This document shows, in pieces, positions 8,266 to 18,100 of a stretch of DNA of 64,000 bases; positions within the stretch are counted from its first letter, which is position 1, and the number at the start of each line of letters is the position of its first letter. The notes below the pieces were generated by a model. It was given only the letters and a program-made list of their open reading frames with translations, was not told the DNA's origin and did no database searches. This DNA comes from Pseudomonas siliginis. GTDB taxonomy: Bacteria; Pseudomonadota; Gammaproteobacteria; Pseudomonadales; Pseudomonadaceae. The stretch spans positions 248,001 to 312,000 of the forward strand of contig NZ_JAHSTW010000008.1 in NCBI RefSeq assembly GCF_019145195.1, written 5' to 3'. A program made the position numbers and the translations under genes.

Positions 8266-9204
8266 TCAGGCCTGCGCTGCGCGAGCGGCAGCGAAGGCAT
8301 CTGGGGTATTGAGATTGGAAGTCGAAACGCCTTCGGCGCAACGTTTGTTCAGGCCAGCAAGGACTTTGCCCGGGCCGCATTCGACCAGATTGGTCGCGCC
8401 CTTGGCGGCCAAAGTCTGTACCGATTCAACCCAGCGCACTGGCTTGTAGAGCTGTTCGAGCAGATCGCGCTTGAGGGTTTCCAGATCAGCTGGCACTTGT
8501 GCGCTGACGTTCTGCACCACCGGGATCTGCGGCGCCTGCCAGTCGATGGCGGCGATGGATTCAGCGAAGCGCTCGGCAGCCGGACGCATCAGCTCGCAGT
8601 GCGACGGCACGCTCACCGGCAATGGCATGGCGCGCTTGGCACCACGGGCCTTGCAACCCTCGATGGCGCGCTCGACGGCAGCCTTGGCACCGGCGATCAC
8701 CACTTGGCCCGGCGAGTTGAAATTCACTGCGCTGACGACTTCGCCTTGCGCCGCTTCGGCGCAGGCAGCCAGCACGTCGGCATCTTCCAGGCCGAGGATC
8801 GCGGCCATGCCGCCCTGCCCGGCCGGCACCGCTTCCTGCATCAACTGGCCACGGCGCTCGACGAGCTTGACCGCGTCAGCCAGGCTCAGGCTGCCGGCGG
8901 CAACCAGCGCGCTGTATTCACCCAGGCTGTGGCCGGCGACAAACGCCGGACGCGCGCCGCCTTCGGCCAGCCACAGACGCCACAGGGCGATCGAAGCGGT
9001 CAGAATGGCCGGTTGGGTTTTGTCGGTTTGATTGAGCAGCTCTTCCGGACCCTGTTGGGTCAGTGCCCACAGGTCGTAGCCCAGCGCAGCAGAGGCTTCT
9101 TGAAAGGTTTCGAGGATCAGCGGATGTTGCGCGCCCAGCTCGGCCAGCATGCCGAGGGACTGCGAACCCTGTCCTGGAAAGACGAATGCGAGGGAAGCAG
9201 ACAT
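8266..9204 (-). CDS. fabD: Malonyl-CoA-acyl carrier protein transacylase
   Basis: 312 aa, the standard size. It transfers malonyl from CoA to ACP. The nucleophile elbow GHSLGEYSAL (Ser about 91) and the active-site histidine region VPSHCELM are intact, and the protein opens with FVFPGQGSQ. It lies 123 nt downstream of plsX and 16 nt upstream of fabG. Confidence 0.97.
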   Translation of the reverse strand: MSASLAFVFPGQGSQSLGMLAELGAQHPLILETFQEASAALGYDLWALTQQGPEELLNQTDKTQPAILTASIALWRLWLAEGGARPAFVAGHSLGEYSALVAAGSLSLADAVKLVERRGQLMQEAVPAGQGGMAAILGLEDADVLAACAEAAQGEVVSAVNFNSPGQVVIAGAKAAVERAIEGCKARGAKRAMPLPVSVPSHCELMRPAAERFAESIAAIDWQAPQIPVVQNVSAQVPADLETLKRDLLEQLYKPVRWVESVQTLAAKGATNLVECGPGKVLAGLNKRCAEGVSTSNLNTPDAFAAARAAQA

Positions 9205-9327
9205 GTAACAAGCCCCTAATGATCTTGTCGTCGGAAAATAACGCCCTGTTGGGGACGCCAGAAACTGACAGTTTGGATGGCCCTTTGAACCGGGCGGTCA
9301 CATTTAAGCATTGTCCGACGAAAACGC

Positions 9328-10338
9328 CTAAGACAACAGTTCCTCCAGACGACCGTGGAGACGCTCGGGCAGGTTCTCCTGAATCTCGATCAGCGCCCGT
9401 TGAATGGCACTCTGAAAGCCCTGCACCCCGGCCGATCCGTGGCTTTTCACAACGATGCCCTGCAAGCCGAGAAAGCTTGCGCCATTATGTCGCGCCGGGG
9501 CCAGATCAGCTTGCAGACGCTTCATCAACGGCAGCGCGAGAGCGCCGACAGCGCGCGAGGCCAAGTTTTTCTTGAACAGGGCCTCGATGCGCGCCGCAAT
9601 CATCGTCGCCAGACCTTCGCTGGACTTGAGCAGGATATTGCCGACGAAGCCGTCACACACCACCACGTCGGCCTCACCGCGGTACAAGCCGTCGCCTTCG
9701 ATAAAGCCGATGTAGTTGATCCCGCGCGCCGCCTGCAACAGCGTGGCGGCCAGTTTGACCTGCTGATTGCCCTTGATGTCTTCAGTGCCGATGTTCAGCA
9801 GTGCCACACGCGGACGGGCGATACCCAAGGTCTGCGCGGCCACCGAACCCATCACCGCGAACTGCAACAGGTGCTCGGCACTGCAATCGACGTTGGCGCC
9901 CAGATCAAGCAGCTGGCAATAACCGGTCTGCGTCGGAATCGCCGCGACCATGGCCGGACGATCAATGCCCGGCAATGTCTTCAACACGAAACGCGACAAG
10001 GCCATCAACGCACCGGTATTGCCGGCACTGACACAGGCCTGCACCTTGCCATCGCGCAGCAGTTCGAGGGCGACACGCATCGATGAATCCGGCTTGCCAC
10101 GCAGGGCCTGTGCAGGTTTTTCGTCCATGGTGATGACTTCGCTGGCCGCAACAATCGTCAGGCGCGCGCGATCGGCAGCCGACTGGCCGTGGATCAGTTC
10201 TTCAAGAAGGGAGGGTTGACCGACGAGGGTCAGGTGCAGCGAGGGTGTAGCGGACAGGCAAGCGAGACTGGCCTGAACAATGCTGCGGGGACCGAAGTCC
10301 CCGCCCATTGCGTCAATCGCGATGACTTGAGCAGACAA
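9328..10338 (-). CDS. plsX: Phosphate acyltransferase PlsX
   Basis: 336 aa. It makes acyl-phosphate from acyl-ACP for phosphatidate synthesis (PlsX/PlsY route). The start MSAQVIAIDAMGGDFGP is the typical PlsX N-terminus. It begins 4 nt after the rpmF stop, the conserved yceD-rpmF-plsX order. The gap of about 120 nt to fabD could hold a secondary promoter, but no clear hexamers are evident. Confidence 0.97.
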   Translation of the reverse strand: MSAQVIAIDAMGGDFGPRSIVQASLACLSATPSLHLTLVGQPSLLEELIHGQSAADRARLTIVAASEVITMDEKPAQALRGKPDSSMRVALELLRDGKVQACVSAGNTGALMALSRFVLKTLPGIDRPAMVAAIPTQTGYCQLLDLGANVDCSAEHLLQFAVMGSVAAQTLGIARPRVALLNIGTEDIKGNQQVKLAATLLQAARGINYIGFIEGDGLYRGEADVVVCDGFVGNILLKSSEGLATMIAARIEALFKKNLASRAVGALALPLMKRLQADLAPARHNGASFLGLQGIVVKSHGSAGVQGFQSAIQRALIEIQENLPERLHGRLEELLS

Positions 10339-10342
10339 GTGA

Positions 10343-10525
10343 TTACTCGTCAGCGCCCTTGTCGATCACTTTACGGCCACGGTATACGCCTTCTGGCGAT
10401 ACGTGGTGACGCAGGTGAACTTCACCAGTGGTTTTTTCTACAGACAGGGTGCTAGCCTCGAGAGCGTCGTGCGAACGGCGCATGTCACGGGCAGAGCGGG
10501 ATTTTTTGTTCTGCTGAACAGCCAT
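10343..10525 (-). CDS. rpmF: 50S ribosomal protein L32
   Basis: 60 aa, basic, beginning [20 protein letters not shown]. It has no cysteines, so it is the zinc-independent form also seen in E. coli. GGAG precedes the ATG. It lies 13 nt downstream of yceD, the conserved partner gene. Confidence 0.98.
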
Positions 10526-10538
10526 AATTGATTAACTC

Positions 10539-11066
10539 CTAAACGTTTGGGTCACGCTTTAACTGCGCCAATACACTGAACGGGTTGGACCGCGTTACCT
10601 CGTCCTCGCTCGGTTCGGGCTCATCTGCTCCCGCCGGCTGCTGGCATTCTTCCGGATGATGAGCAGGCACAATGGGCAAGGCGAGCAGAAGCTCCTCCTC
10701 GATCAGTGACTGCAGATCCAATGGATCTTCGCCCAGTTCCAGCACGTCATAACCTTTCGGCAACGACTGGGTATTCGCACCCTCCTTCACCACCGCGTAA
10801 CTGCATTCGCTGTGGATCGGCAGGGTGACCAGCTCAAGACAACGCTGGCAAACCATTTTGACTTCGGTGTCGATAAAGCTGTGGATGACCACAGACTTAC
10901 GTTCATCTCGTTCAAAAACGAATTTGGCCTGCACCGTACCGACATCGTCGGAAAGCGGGTCGCAGAGTCTCTTCAAATCGGCCAGCAGCAGTTCACCTTG
11001 AAGGGTGGTGCCACGGTCAGCCAATTTGCGCGGGTCAACGTGAGGTGGAATCGGGTCATTCAACAT
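10539..11066 (-). CDS. yceD: YceD (DUF177) 23S rRNA accumulation protein
   Basis: 175 aa. The DUF177/YceD family is required for normal 23S rRNA levels and is almost always cotranscribed with rpmF, as here. Start ATG 11066 gives MLNDPIPPHVDPRKLAD, the family N-terminus. A central CQRC...EC cysteine cluster (about residues 75-95) and an acidic C-terminus are visible. It is the first gene of the leftward fab block and is divergent from maf. Confidence 0.93.
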   Translation of the reverse strand: MLNDPIPPHVDPRKLADRGTTLQGELLLADLKRLCDPLSDDVGTVQAKFVFERDERKSVVIHSFIDTEVKMVCQRCLELVTLPIHSECSYAVVKEGANTQSLPKGYDVLELGEDPLDLQSLIEEELLLALPIVPAHHPEECQQPAGADEPEPSEDEVTRSNPFSVLAQLKRDPNV

Positions 11067-11171
11067 AGGCGCAGCATTATAGGGATGCACCCACCCATGT
11101 CAAAGGAAATTGTGCCCTGTCCGTCACTTGCGCGCCTCCGCTAGAATCCGCACCTGCCTCAGGAGACGTCC

Positions 11172-11750
11172 ATGCTGCCTTTATTACTCGCTTCAAGCTC
11201 GACTTATCGCCGCGAATTGCTCGCCCGCCTGCATTTGCCGTTCGTCTGCAGCTCGCCGGACATCGACGAAAGCCATCGCCCGGGCGAGTCCGCAATCGAC
11301 CTGGTCAAACGCCTCGCCGAAGAAAAGGCCCGGGCCTTGGCGGACAGCCACCCTGCTCACCTGATCATTGGCTCGGATCAGGTCGCCGTCCTCGGCGAAC
11401 AGATCATCGGCAAGCCGCACACCTTCGAGAAGGCTCGCGAGCAATTGATGGCGGCCAGCGGCGCGAGCGTGACCTTCCTGACCGGCCTGGCACTGCTCAA
11501 CAGCCAGACCGGGCAATGCCAGGTCGACTGCGTGCCGTTTACCGTGCACATGCGTCAGCTGGATCAGGCGCGCATCGAACGCTACCTGCGCATCGAGCAA
11601 CCGTACGACTGCGCCGGCAGCTTCAAGGCCGAGGGACTGGGCGTGAGCCTGTTTCAATCGACCGAAGGCCCGGACGCCACCAGCCTGATCGGTCTGCCGC
11701 TGATTCGTCTGATCGATATGTTGCTGGTCGAAGGCGTGCAGATTCCCTGA
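11172..11750 (+). CDS. yceF: Maf-family nucleotide pyrophosphatase (YceF type)
   Basis: 192 aa. Maf-like house-cleaning pyrophosphatases of the YceF subgroup hydrolyse 7-methyl-GTP. Seen are the N-terminal LASSSTYRRELLARL substrate loop and the IIGSDQV motif with the catalytic Asp. AGGAGA lies 5 nt before the ATG. Its place beside yceD-rpmF, as in E. coli, favours the YceF subgroup over the dTTP/UTP-specific Maf (YhdE). Confidence 0.92.
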   Translation: MLPLLLASSSTYRRELLARLHLPFVCSSPDIDESHRPGESAIDLVKRLAEEKARALADSHPAHLIIGSDQVAVLGEQIIGKPHTFEKAREQLMAASGASVTFLTGLALLNSQTGQCQVDCVPFTVHMRQLDQARIERYLRIEQPYDCAGSFKAEGLGVSLFQSTEGPDATSLIGLPLIRLIDMLLVEGVQIP

Positions 11751-11753
11751 ATC

Positions 11754-11782
11754 AAAAAACCGGCCTTGAAGGCCGGTTTTTT
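11754..11782. terminator. Bidirectional terminator between yceF and sppA
   Basis: A perfect stem AACCGGCCTT/AAGGCCGGTT is flanked by A-run and T-run. It can terminate both converging transcripts. Confidence 0.9.
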
Positions 11783-11797
11783 CCATGCTGCGAACAC

Positions 11798-12787
11798 TTA
11801 ACGCAACGACGGCCCGTGGAAACCCATCCACATCGCCAACTGCTCGGCCACGCTGGCGCCGAGCTTTTTCGAGAAGCGATCGAACGGCGATTCCTGCACG
11901 GTGAAGTCCACCAGCTCCTTCTCGCCAATCACATCGCGCGCCACCGAACTGGCACTGCCCAAGCCATCGATCAGGCCCAGCGGCAGCGCCTGCTCACCCG
12001 ACCAGACCAGCCCGGAAAACAGTTCGGGATGTTCCTTGTCCTTCAGGCGATCGCCACGACCCTGCTTGACGCTGTTGATGAACTGCTTGTGCGTGGTGTC
12101 CAGCACGCTTTGCCAGAATGCGGTTTCTTCGGGCTTTTGCGGCTGGAACGGATCCAGAAATGCCTTGTGTTCGCCCGAGGTGTAGGTGCGACGCTCAACG
12201 CCGAGTTTCTCCATGGTGCCGACGAAACCGTAACCCGCCGCCGTCACGCCGATCGAGCCGACCAGACTGGCCTTGTCGGCGTAGATCTGATCCGCCGCGC
12301 TGGCGATGTAATAGGCGCCCGAAGCACCAAGATCGGAAATCACTGCGTAGAGCTTGATCTCTGGATGCAGGCCACGCAGACGCTTGATCTCGTCATAGAC
12401 ATAACCGGACTGCACGGGACTGCCGCCCGGACTGTTGATGCGCAGGACCACGCCTTTGACCTTCTTGTCTTCGAACGCCGCGCGCAGGCTGCCAACGATA
12501 TTATCGGCGCTGGCCGGCTCCTTGTCGGCGATTACGCCGTCGATCTCGATCAACGCCGTGTAGTTCGGGCCGCGGGTGGCGCTTTTTTCCATGTCCATCA
12601 GCGGCGTGAACAGCAGCAGCGCAACAAACAGATAAACAAACGTCAGCAGCTTGAAGAAAATCCCCCAGCGCCGCGAACGGCGCTGCTCCTGCACGCCGGC
12701 CAGCAAAGTCTTTTCCAACAGCTTCCAGCTTTTCGCGTCACCGTCGTCGGCACTTGCCTTGGCCGGTGCTTTCCATTCGTCGGTCAT
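11798..12787 (-). CDS. sppA: S49-family signal peptide peptidase SppA
   Basis: 329 aa, the short single-domain form that works as an oligomer. One membrane helix (about residues 43-65, FFKLLTFVYLFVALLLF) anchors a periplasmic domain. The INSPGGSPVQ oxyanion loop, the nucleophile Ser in SDLGASGAYYIASAADQIYAD and a lysine further on complete the Ser/Lys dyad. It degrades cleaved signal peptides in the membrane. It is 24 nt downstream of the HAD gene. Confidence 0.92.
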   Translation of the reverse strand: MTDEWKAPAKASADDGDAKSWKLLEKTLLAGVQEQRRSRRWGIFFKLLTFVYLFVALLLFTPLMDMEKSATRGPNYTALIEIDGVIADKEPASADNIVGSLRAAFEDKKVKGVVLRINSPGGSPVQSGYVYDEIKRLRGLHPEIKLYAVISDLGASGAYYIASAADQIYADKASLVGSIGVTAAGYGFVGTMEKLGVERRTYTSGEHKAFLDPFQPQKPEETAFWQSVLDTTHKQFINSVKQGRGDRLKDKEHPELFSGLVWSGEQALPLGLIDGLGSASSVARDVIGEKELVDFTVQESPFDRFSKKLGASVAEQLAMWMGFHGPSLR

Positions 12788-12811
12788 GCCATCTACCCCA
12801 GCAAAAACGTA

Positions 12812-13474
12812 TTAAGCCCGCTGACCCAGCCAGGCGTGCAATTCAGAAAAACGGTCGATCGACAGGCGTGGCTCGAACTGCTGCAGGGACTCGATCGATT
12901 GCGCGCCATAACTGACCGCCACCGAATCCATCCCCGCGTTGCGCGCCATCAGCAGATCGAACGACGAATCACCGACCATCAACGCCTGCTCCGGGCGTAC
13001 GCCGCAGTGGCTGACAATCTGCTCAAGCATCAGAGGGTGTGGCTTGCTGGCAGTTTCATCGGCAGCGCGGGTGATATCGAAATAATCTTCCCAGCCATTG
13101 GCCTTAAGCACCCGATCTAGTCCGCGACGATTCTTGCCCGTCGCTACCGCCAGGTGATAACCCTGCTCGCGAAACGATGCCATCGACTCGACCACACCCT
13201 CGAACAGCGGCGAAGGCACGGCTTCGGCAGCGATGTAGTGATCGGCGTAATACTCACGAAACGCGAGCATTTCTGCGTCGCTGATTTCGGGATACAGGGT
13301 GCGAATCGCCTCCGGCAAGCCAAGACCGATGATGCCTTTGACGGCGAAGTCATCGCGCAGCTCGAAACCGGAACGCCCGGACGCCGAGTGCATCGCCTCG
13401 ACGATCCGATGAATGGAATCGGCAAGGGTGCCGTCCCAGTCGAAAATCAGCAGTTTGTAATCAGATGGGCGCAC
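12812..13474 (-). CDS. HAD-family phosphatase (Gph-like, subfamily IA)
   Basis: 220 aa. Motif I is IFDWDGTLADS, motif III lies around the conserved lysine of ETASKPHP, and motif IV is GDSSFDLLMARNAG. Overall it resembles phosphoglycolate phosphatases, but the substrate cannot be assigned. It overlaps the end of rluC by 14 nt, so the two are probably coupled. The gene pair is conserved in Pseudomonas (PA2974-PA2975). Confidence 0.88.
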   Translation of the reverse strand: MRPSDYKLLIFDWDGTLADSIHRIVEAMHSASGRSGFELRDDFAVKGIIGLGLPEAIRTLYPEISDAEMLAFREYYADHYIAAEAVPSPLFEGVVESMASFREQGYHLAVATGKNRRGLDRVLKANGWEDYFDITRAADETASKPHPLMLEQIVSHCGVRPEQALMVGDSSFDLLMARNAGMDSVAVSYGAQSIESLQQFEPRLSIDRFSELHAWLGQRA

Positions 13475-14420
13475 TCAATCGCTCCACGGTCTTGGCCCAC
13501 ATTTCATCGACGGGCGCTTGCAGATTCAGCTTGCCGCCGTCGGGCAGCGGCACGGTCAGCATGTAGGCGTGCAGGAACAGGCGCTTACCACCCAGATCGC
13601 GGATTTCCTTGGTGAAATCCTCGTCGCCATACTTACTGTCACCGGCAATGCAATGGCCAGCATGCAAGGTGTGCACGCGAATCTGGTGGGTACGACCGGT
13701 AACCGGTTTCGCCTCGACCATGGTGGCAAAATCGCCGAAGCGGCGCAGCACCTTGAACAGCGTCAGGGCTTCTTTGCCTTCATCGTTAACTTCGACCATG
13801 CGCTCGCCGGAGCGCAGATTGCTCTTGAGCAACGGTGCGCGAACCTGCTTGATCGAGGTTGCCCAGTTGCCACGGACCAGCGCCATGTAGCGCTTGTCGA
13901 CGCCATCGCCGCGCAGTTGCTCGTGCAGGTGGCGCAACATGCTGCGTTTTTTGGCAATCATCAGCAGGCCGGAGGTGTCACGGTCGAGACGGTGAACCAG
14001 CTCCAGCTCCTTGACGTCGGGACGCAGCTGACGAAAGGCTTCGATCACGCCGAAATTCAGCCCGCTGCCGCCATGCACCGCAATGCCGGCGGGCTTGTTG
14101 ATCACGATCAGGGCTTTGTCTTCGAAGACGATCGAGGCTTCCAGGCGCTGCAACAGCCCTTGGGCCAGCGGCACCGGTTCGTCGCGCTCAGGCACGCGAA
14201 CCGGCGGCACGCGCACGATGTCGCCGGCCTGCAGCTTGTATTCGGGCTTGATCCGACCTTTGTTCACGCGCACTTCGCCTTTGCGCAAAATGCGGTAAAT
14301 CAAGGTCTTGGGCACGCCTTTGAGCCGGGCGAGGAGAAAGTTGTCGATTCGTTGGCCGGCATACTCCGGCGAGACTTCAAGCAGTTGAACGCCTGGAGTC
14401 GAAGGGGCAGTAGTTGTCAT
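13461..14420 (-). CDS. rluC: 23S rRNA pseudouridine synthase RluC
   Basis: 319 aa. An N-terminal S4 RNA-binding domain (about residues 20-80) precedes the RluA-type catalytic domain, whose aspartate is in HRLDRDTSGLLM. RluC makes pseudouridine 955/2504/2580 in 23S rRNA. Start ATG 14420 is chosen because the longer frame runs into the rne promoter. It is divergent from rne, as in E. coli and P. aeruginosa. Confidence 0.94.
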   Translation of the reverse strand: MTTTAPSTPGVQLLEVSPEYAGQRIDNFLLARLKGVPKTLIYRILRKGEVRVNKGRIKPEYKLQAGDIVRVPPVRVPERDEPVPLAQGLLQRLEASIVFEDKALIVINKPAGIAVHGGSGLNFGVIEAFRQLRPDVKELELVHRLDRDTSGLLMIAKKRSMLRHLHEQLRGDGVDKRYMALVRGNWATSIKQVRAPLLKSNLRSGERMVEVNDEGKEALTLFKVLRRFGDFATMVEAKPVTGRTHQIRVHTLHAGHCIAGDSKYGDEDFTKEIRDLGGKRLFLHAYMLTVPLPDGGKLNLQAPVDEMWAKTVERLSAPI

Positions 14421-14448
14421 GCCGCGGATGATAACAATTTTTATGGAA

Positions 14449-14477
14449 TTGAAGCACTTAATCATTGCTGCTATAGT
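14449..14477 (+). promoter_or_regulatory. Sigma-70 promoter of rne
   Basis: TTGAAG at 14449-14454 and TATAGT at 14472-14477 are separated by exactly 17 nt. The predicted start near 14484 leaves a leader of about 636 nt before the rne ATG. Confidence 0.7.
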
Positions 14478-14483
14478 CGCGAA

Positions 14484-15119
14484 CGCCGCCAAAAGCGGCC
14501 TGGACAGCGGAACCACGGTCAAAGACCGGCCCTGACCAACGCAATTCACCAGGGCGCGAGGCCGTCCTACGGGGCTTTCGCTACGTAACGGTGGAGTTTG
14601 CGGTTGTAACTAGCGCAGGTGACATGAGGCCTGAATTACACCGCCGAGCAGAGTTCTCACTCGCCCGGCAGGCAACATTCAAGGCCAGTTCACAAAGTGC
14701 AGTCGACTGCGAATGACCCCGAGCGATTGCTTCGGAAACATCGCCTGAATTAGCCATGATGCGTGACTTCCCCTATCGGAGCTCACGGTAAATGCCAACC
14801 CGCTGCGGATTCTGCGCGCGGCAGCACCCGAATTATCAGGGATACGTGTAGGGTGGAGATGCACAACCGCCGGACTGTGTAGCAACAAGCTTTGATCAAG
14901 ACGCTTCATCTCGTCCACAGCCGCTGGTTGATTCCTCCTCCTGACTGAGTGCTTAAGTAGCCACAGCAAGCAGGACGCGTACGTCGCGGTATCGGCCCAA
15001 TTGGCCGCACATCGCTGGACACGGGAATGGCCAACCACTCCCGACGCACCTGACACCGACCGTGAGAAGTCGTGTGTGCCGAACGCCGTTTCCGGCAGCC
15101 CGGAAACCGACGGTACTAC
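14484..15119 (+). promoter_or_regulatory. Long 5' untranslated leader of rne
   Basis: About 636 nt without a supported gene. A stem-loop lies right at the predicted 5' end (GCCGC-CAAAA-GCGGC, 14485-14499) and a second at 14516-14528 (CGGTC-AAA-GACCG). In E. coli the rne leader hairpins let RNase E cut and so autoregulate its own mRNA. A similar feedback role is inferred here from length, position and hairpins, not from sequence homology. Confidence 0.6.
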
Positions 15120-18100
15120 ATGAAAAGAATGCTGATTAACGCAACTCAACCCGAAGAGTTGCGTGTTGCACTGGTAGATGGCCAGCGCCTCTACGACCTG
15201 GACATCGAATCCGGTGCACGCGAGCAGAAAAAGGCCAACATCTATAAAGGCCGTATCACTCGCATCGAACCAAGCCTTGAGGCTGCCTTTGTCGATTTCG
15301 GCTCCGAGCGCCACGGCTTCCTGCCCCTCAAAGAAATCTCCCGCGAATACTTCAAGAAAGCCCCCGAAGGCCGCGTCAACATCAAGGACGTCCTGAGCGA
15401 AGGCCAGGAAGTCATCGTTCAGGTCGAGAAAGAAGAACGTGGCAACAAGGGCGCCGCCCTGACCACCTTCATCAGTCTGGCCGGTCGTTACCTCGTACTG
15501 ATGCCGAACAACCCGCGTGCCGGCGGCATCTCCCGTCGCATCGAAGGCGAAGAGCGCAACGAACTGCGTGAAGCGCTGAACGGTCTGGTCGCTCCGGCCG
15601 ACATGGGTCTGATCGTGCGCACTGCCGGCCTGGGCCGCAGCAGCGAAGAAATGCAGTGGGACCTCGATTACCTGCTGCAACTGTGGACCGCCATCAAAGA
15701 AGCCTCGCTGGATCGCTCCGCGCCATTCCTGATCTACCAGGAAAGCAACGTGATCATCCGCGCCATCCGCGATTACCTGCGCCAGGACATCGGCGAAGTG
15801 CTGATCGACAGCGTTGAAGCCCAGGACGAAGCCCTGACCTTCATCCGCCAGGTGATGCCGCAGTACGCCAGCAAGATCAAGCTGTACGAAGACAGCGTGC
15901 CGCTGTTCAACCGTTTCCAGATCGAAAGCCAGATCGAGACCGCGTTCCAGCGCGTCGTCGAACTGCCTTCCGGCGGCTCCATCGTCATCGATCCGACCGA
16001 AGCCCTGGTGTCGATCGACATCAACTCGGCGCGTGCCACCAAAGGCAGCGACATCGAAGAAACCGCCCTGCAGACCAACCTTGAAGCCGCCGAAGAAATC
16101 GCCCGTCAGTTGCGCCTGCGCGACATCGGCGGCCTGATCGTCATCGACTTCATCGACATGACCCCGGCGAAGAACCAGCGCGCCGTGGAAGAGAAAGTCC
16201 GCGAATGCCTGGAAGCTGACCGTGCCCGCGTGCAGATCGGTCGCATCTCGCGTTTCGGCCTGCTGGAAATGTCCCGTCAGCGCCTGCGTCCATCGCTGGG
16301 TGAAAGCAGCGGCATCGTCTGCCCGCGCTGCAACGGCACCGGCATCATCCGTGACGTTGAATCGCTGTCGCTGGCCATCCTGCGCCTGATCGAAGAAGAA
16401 GCCCTGAAGGACCGCACCGCCGAAGTTCGCGCGCAAGTGCCGATCCCGGTCGCTGCGTTCCTGCTCAACGAAAAACGCAACTCGATCACCAAGATCGAAC
16501 TGCGCACCCGTGCCCGCATCGTCATTCTGCCGAACGATCACCTTGAGACGCCGCACTTTGAAGTTCAGCGCCTGCGTGACGACAGCCCGGAAGCCGCGAC
16601 CAACCAGTCCAGCTACGAAATCGCTGCGGCCGCTGCCGAAGTCGAAGAAGTCCAGCCAGCCGCTGCGACCCGCACTCTGGTTCGCCAGGAAGCTGCAGTG
16701 AAAACTGCGCCGGCCCGTGCCAACGCACCGGTGCCAACTGAAGTTGCACCTGCCGCACCAGCTCCAGCACCAGTTGCCGCGCCTGAGCCAAGCCTGTTCA
16801 AGGGTCTGGTGAAGTCGCTGGTCAGCCTGTTCGCCACCAAGGAAGAGCCAGCCGCACCGGTCGCTGTTGCGAAACCGGCTGCCACCGAGCGTCCTGCCCG
16901 CAACGAAGAGCGTCGCAACGGTCGTCAGCAGAGCCGCAACCGTAACGGTCGCCGCGATGAAGAACGCAAGCCGCGCGAAGAACGTGCTCCACGTGAAGAG
17001 CGCGCACCACGCGAGCCGCGCGAAGAGCGTCAGCCACGTGAAGCCCGTGAGCCGCGTGAAACCCGCAGCGAAGCGCCGGTAGCCCGCGAAGAGCGCGCAC
17101 CACGTGCCCCGCGTGAAGAACGTGCACCGCGTGCACCGCGTGAAGATCGCAAGCCGCGTGGCGAGCGTGAAGAACGCGTACGTGAACTGCGCGAGCCACT
17201 GGACGCCGCGCCAGCCGCAGCTGTTGCTGCCGTGACCGCTGAAGAGCGTCCGGCCCGTCAGCCACGCGAAGAACGCGCCCCGCGTCCGCCGCGTGAAGAG
17301 CGTCAACCGCGTGCCGAGCAGGCCGCTGCTGCCGTTGCTGAAGAAGAAGTGAACAGCAACAACGAAGAGCAACTGCCGGAAGACGGTCAGGACAACGCCG
17401 AAGGCGATCGTCCACGTCGTCGCTCCCGTGGTCAGCGCCGTCGCAGCAACCGTCGCGAGCGTCAACGTGATGCCAACGGCAACGTGATCGAAGGTTCGGA
17501 AGAATCCGAGTCCGCTGAAAACGCTGGCGAGCCAAGCACTGCCGATCTGGCCGCTGGCCTGGCTGTCACCGCTGCCGTTGCCAGCAGCACCATCAGCGCT
17601 CCGGCAGAAGCCGAAGCTCACGAGCAGGCTGAACGCGCCACTGCCGCCACACTGGAAACTGCTCCAGTCGAAGCGCCGGTTGTCGAAGCCACCACTCCAG
17701 TGGAAGTGACTGCTGCACCGGAAATCGAAGTCGCTCCGGTCCGCGAAGCTCAGCCTCAGGTTGAAGCGGCTGCCGAACCGGAAGCTGTCGTCGAAGCACC
17801 AGCGGCCATCACTGAGCCAGCTGTAGAAACCGTCAGCGAAAACGTGACCAGAACCGTGCGTGAAGTTCGCGAAGAGCAGACTGCGTTCAACTGGGTTGCC
17901 GAGCCAGCCGTCACCGAAGCTCCAGCGCCAGTCGCTGAAGCCGAAGTACCGCAGGCCATGGTTTCCGAGCCAGTAGTTGCAGCGGCCGAACCGGCTCCAG
18001 AGCCAGTGGTTGAAGCACCAGCTGTCGAAACACCAGTTGCAAAAGCTCAGGTTGAAGAAGCACCAGCCGCAGTCGAAGCGCCAGCCCCTGTGGTTGAAGC

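Noticed and set aside
16900..17340. Tandem DNA repeats in rne as a separate repeat feature
   Set aside because: They encode the arginine-rich RNA-binding part of RNase E in frame and are best described as protein low complexity.
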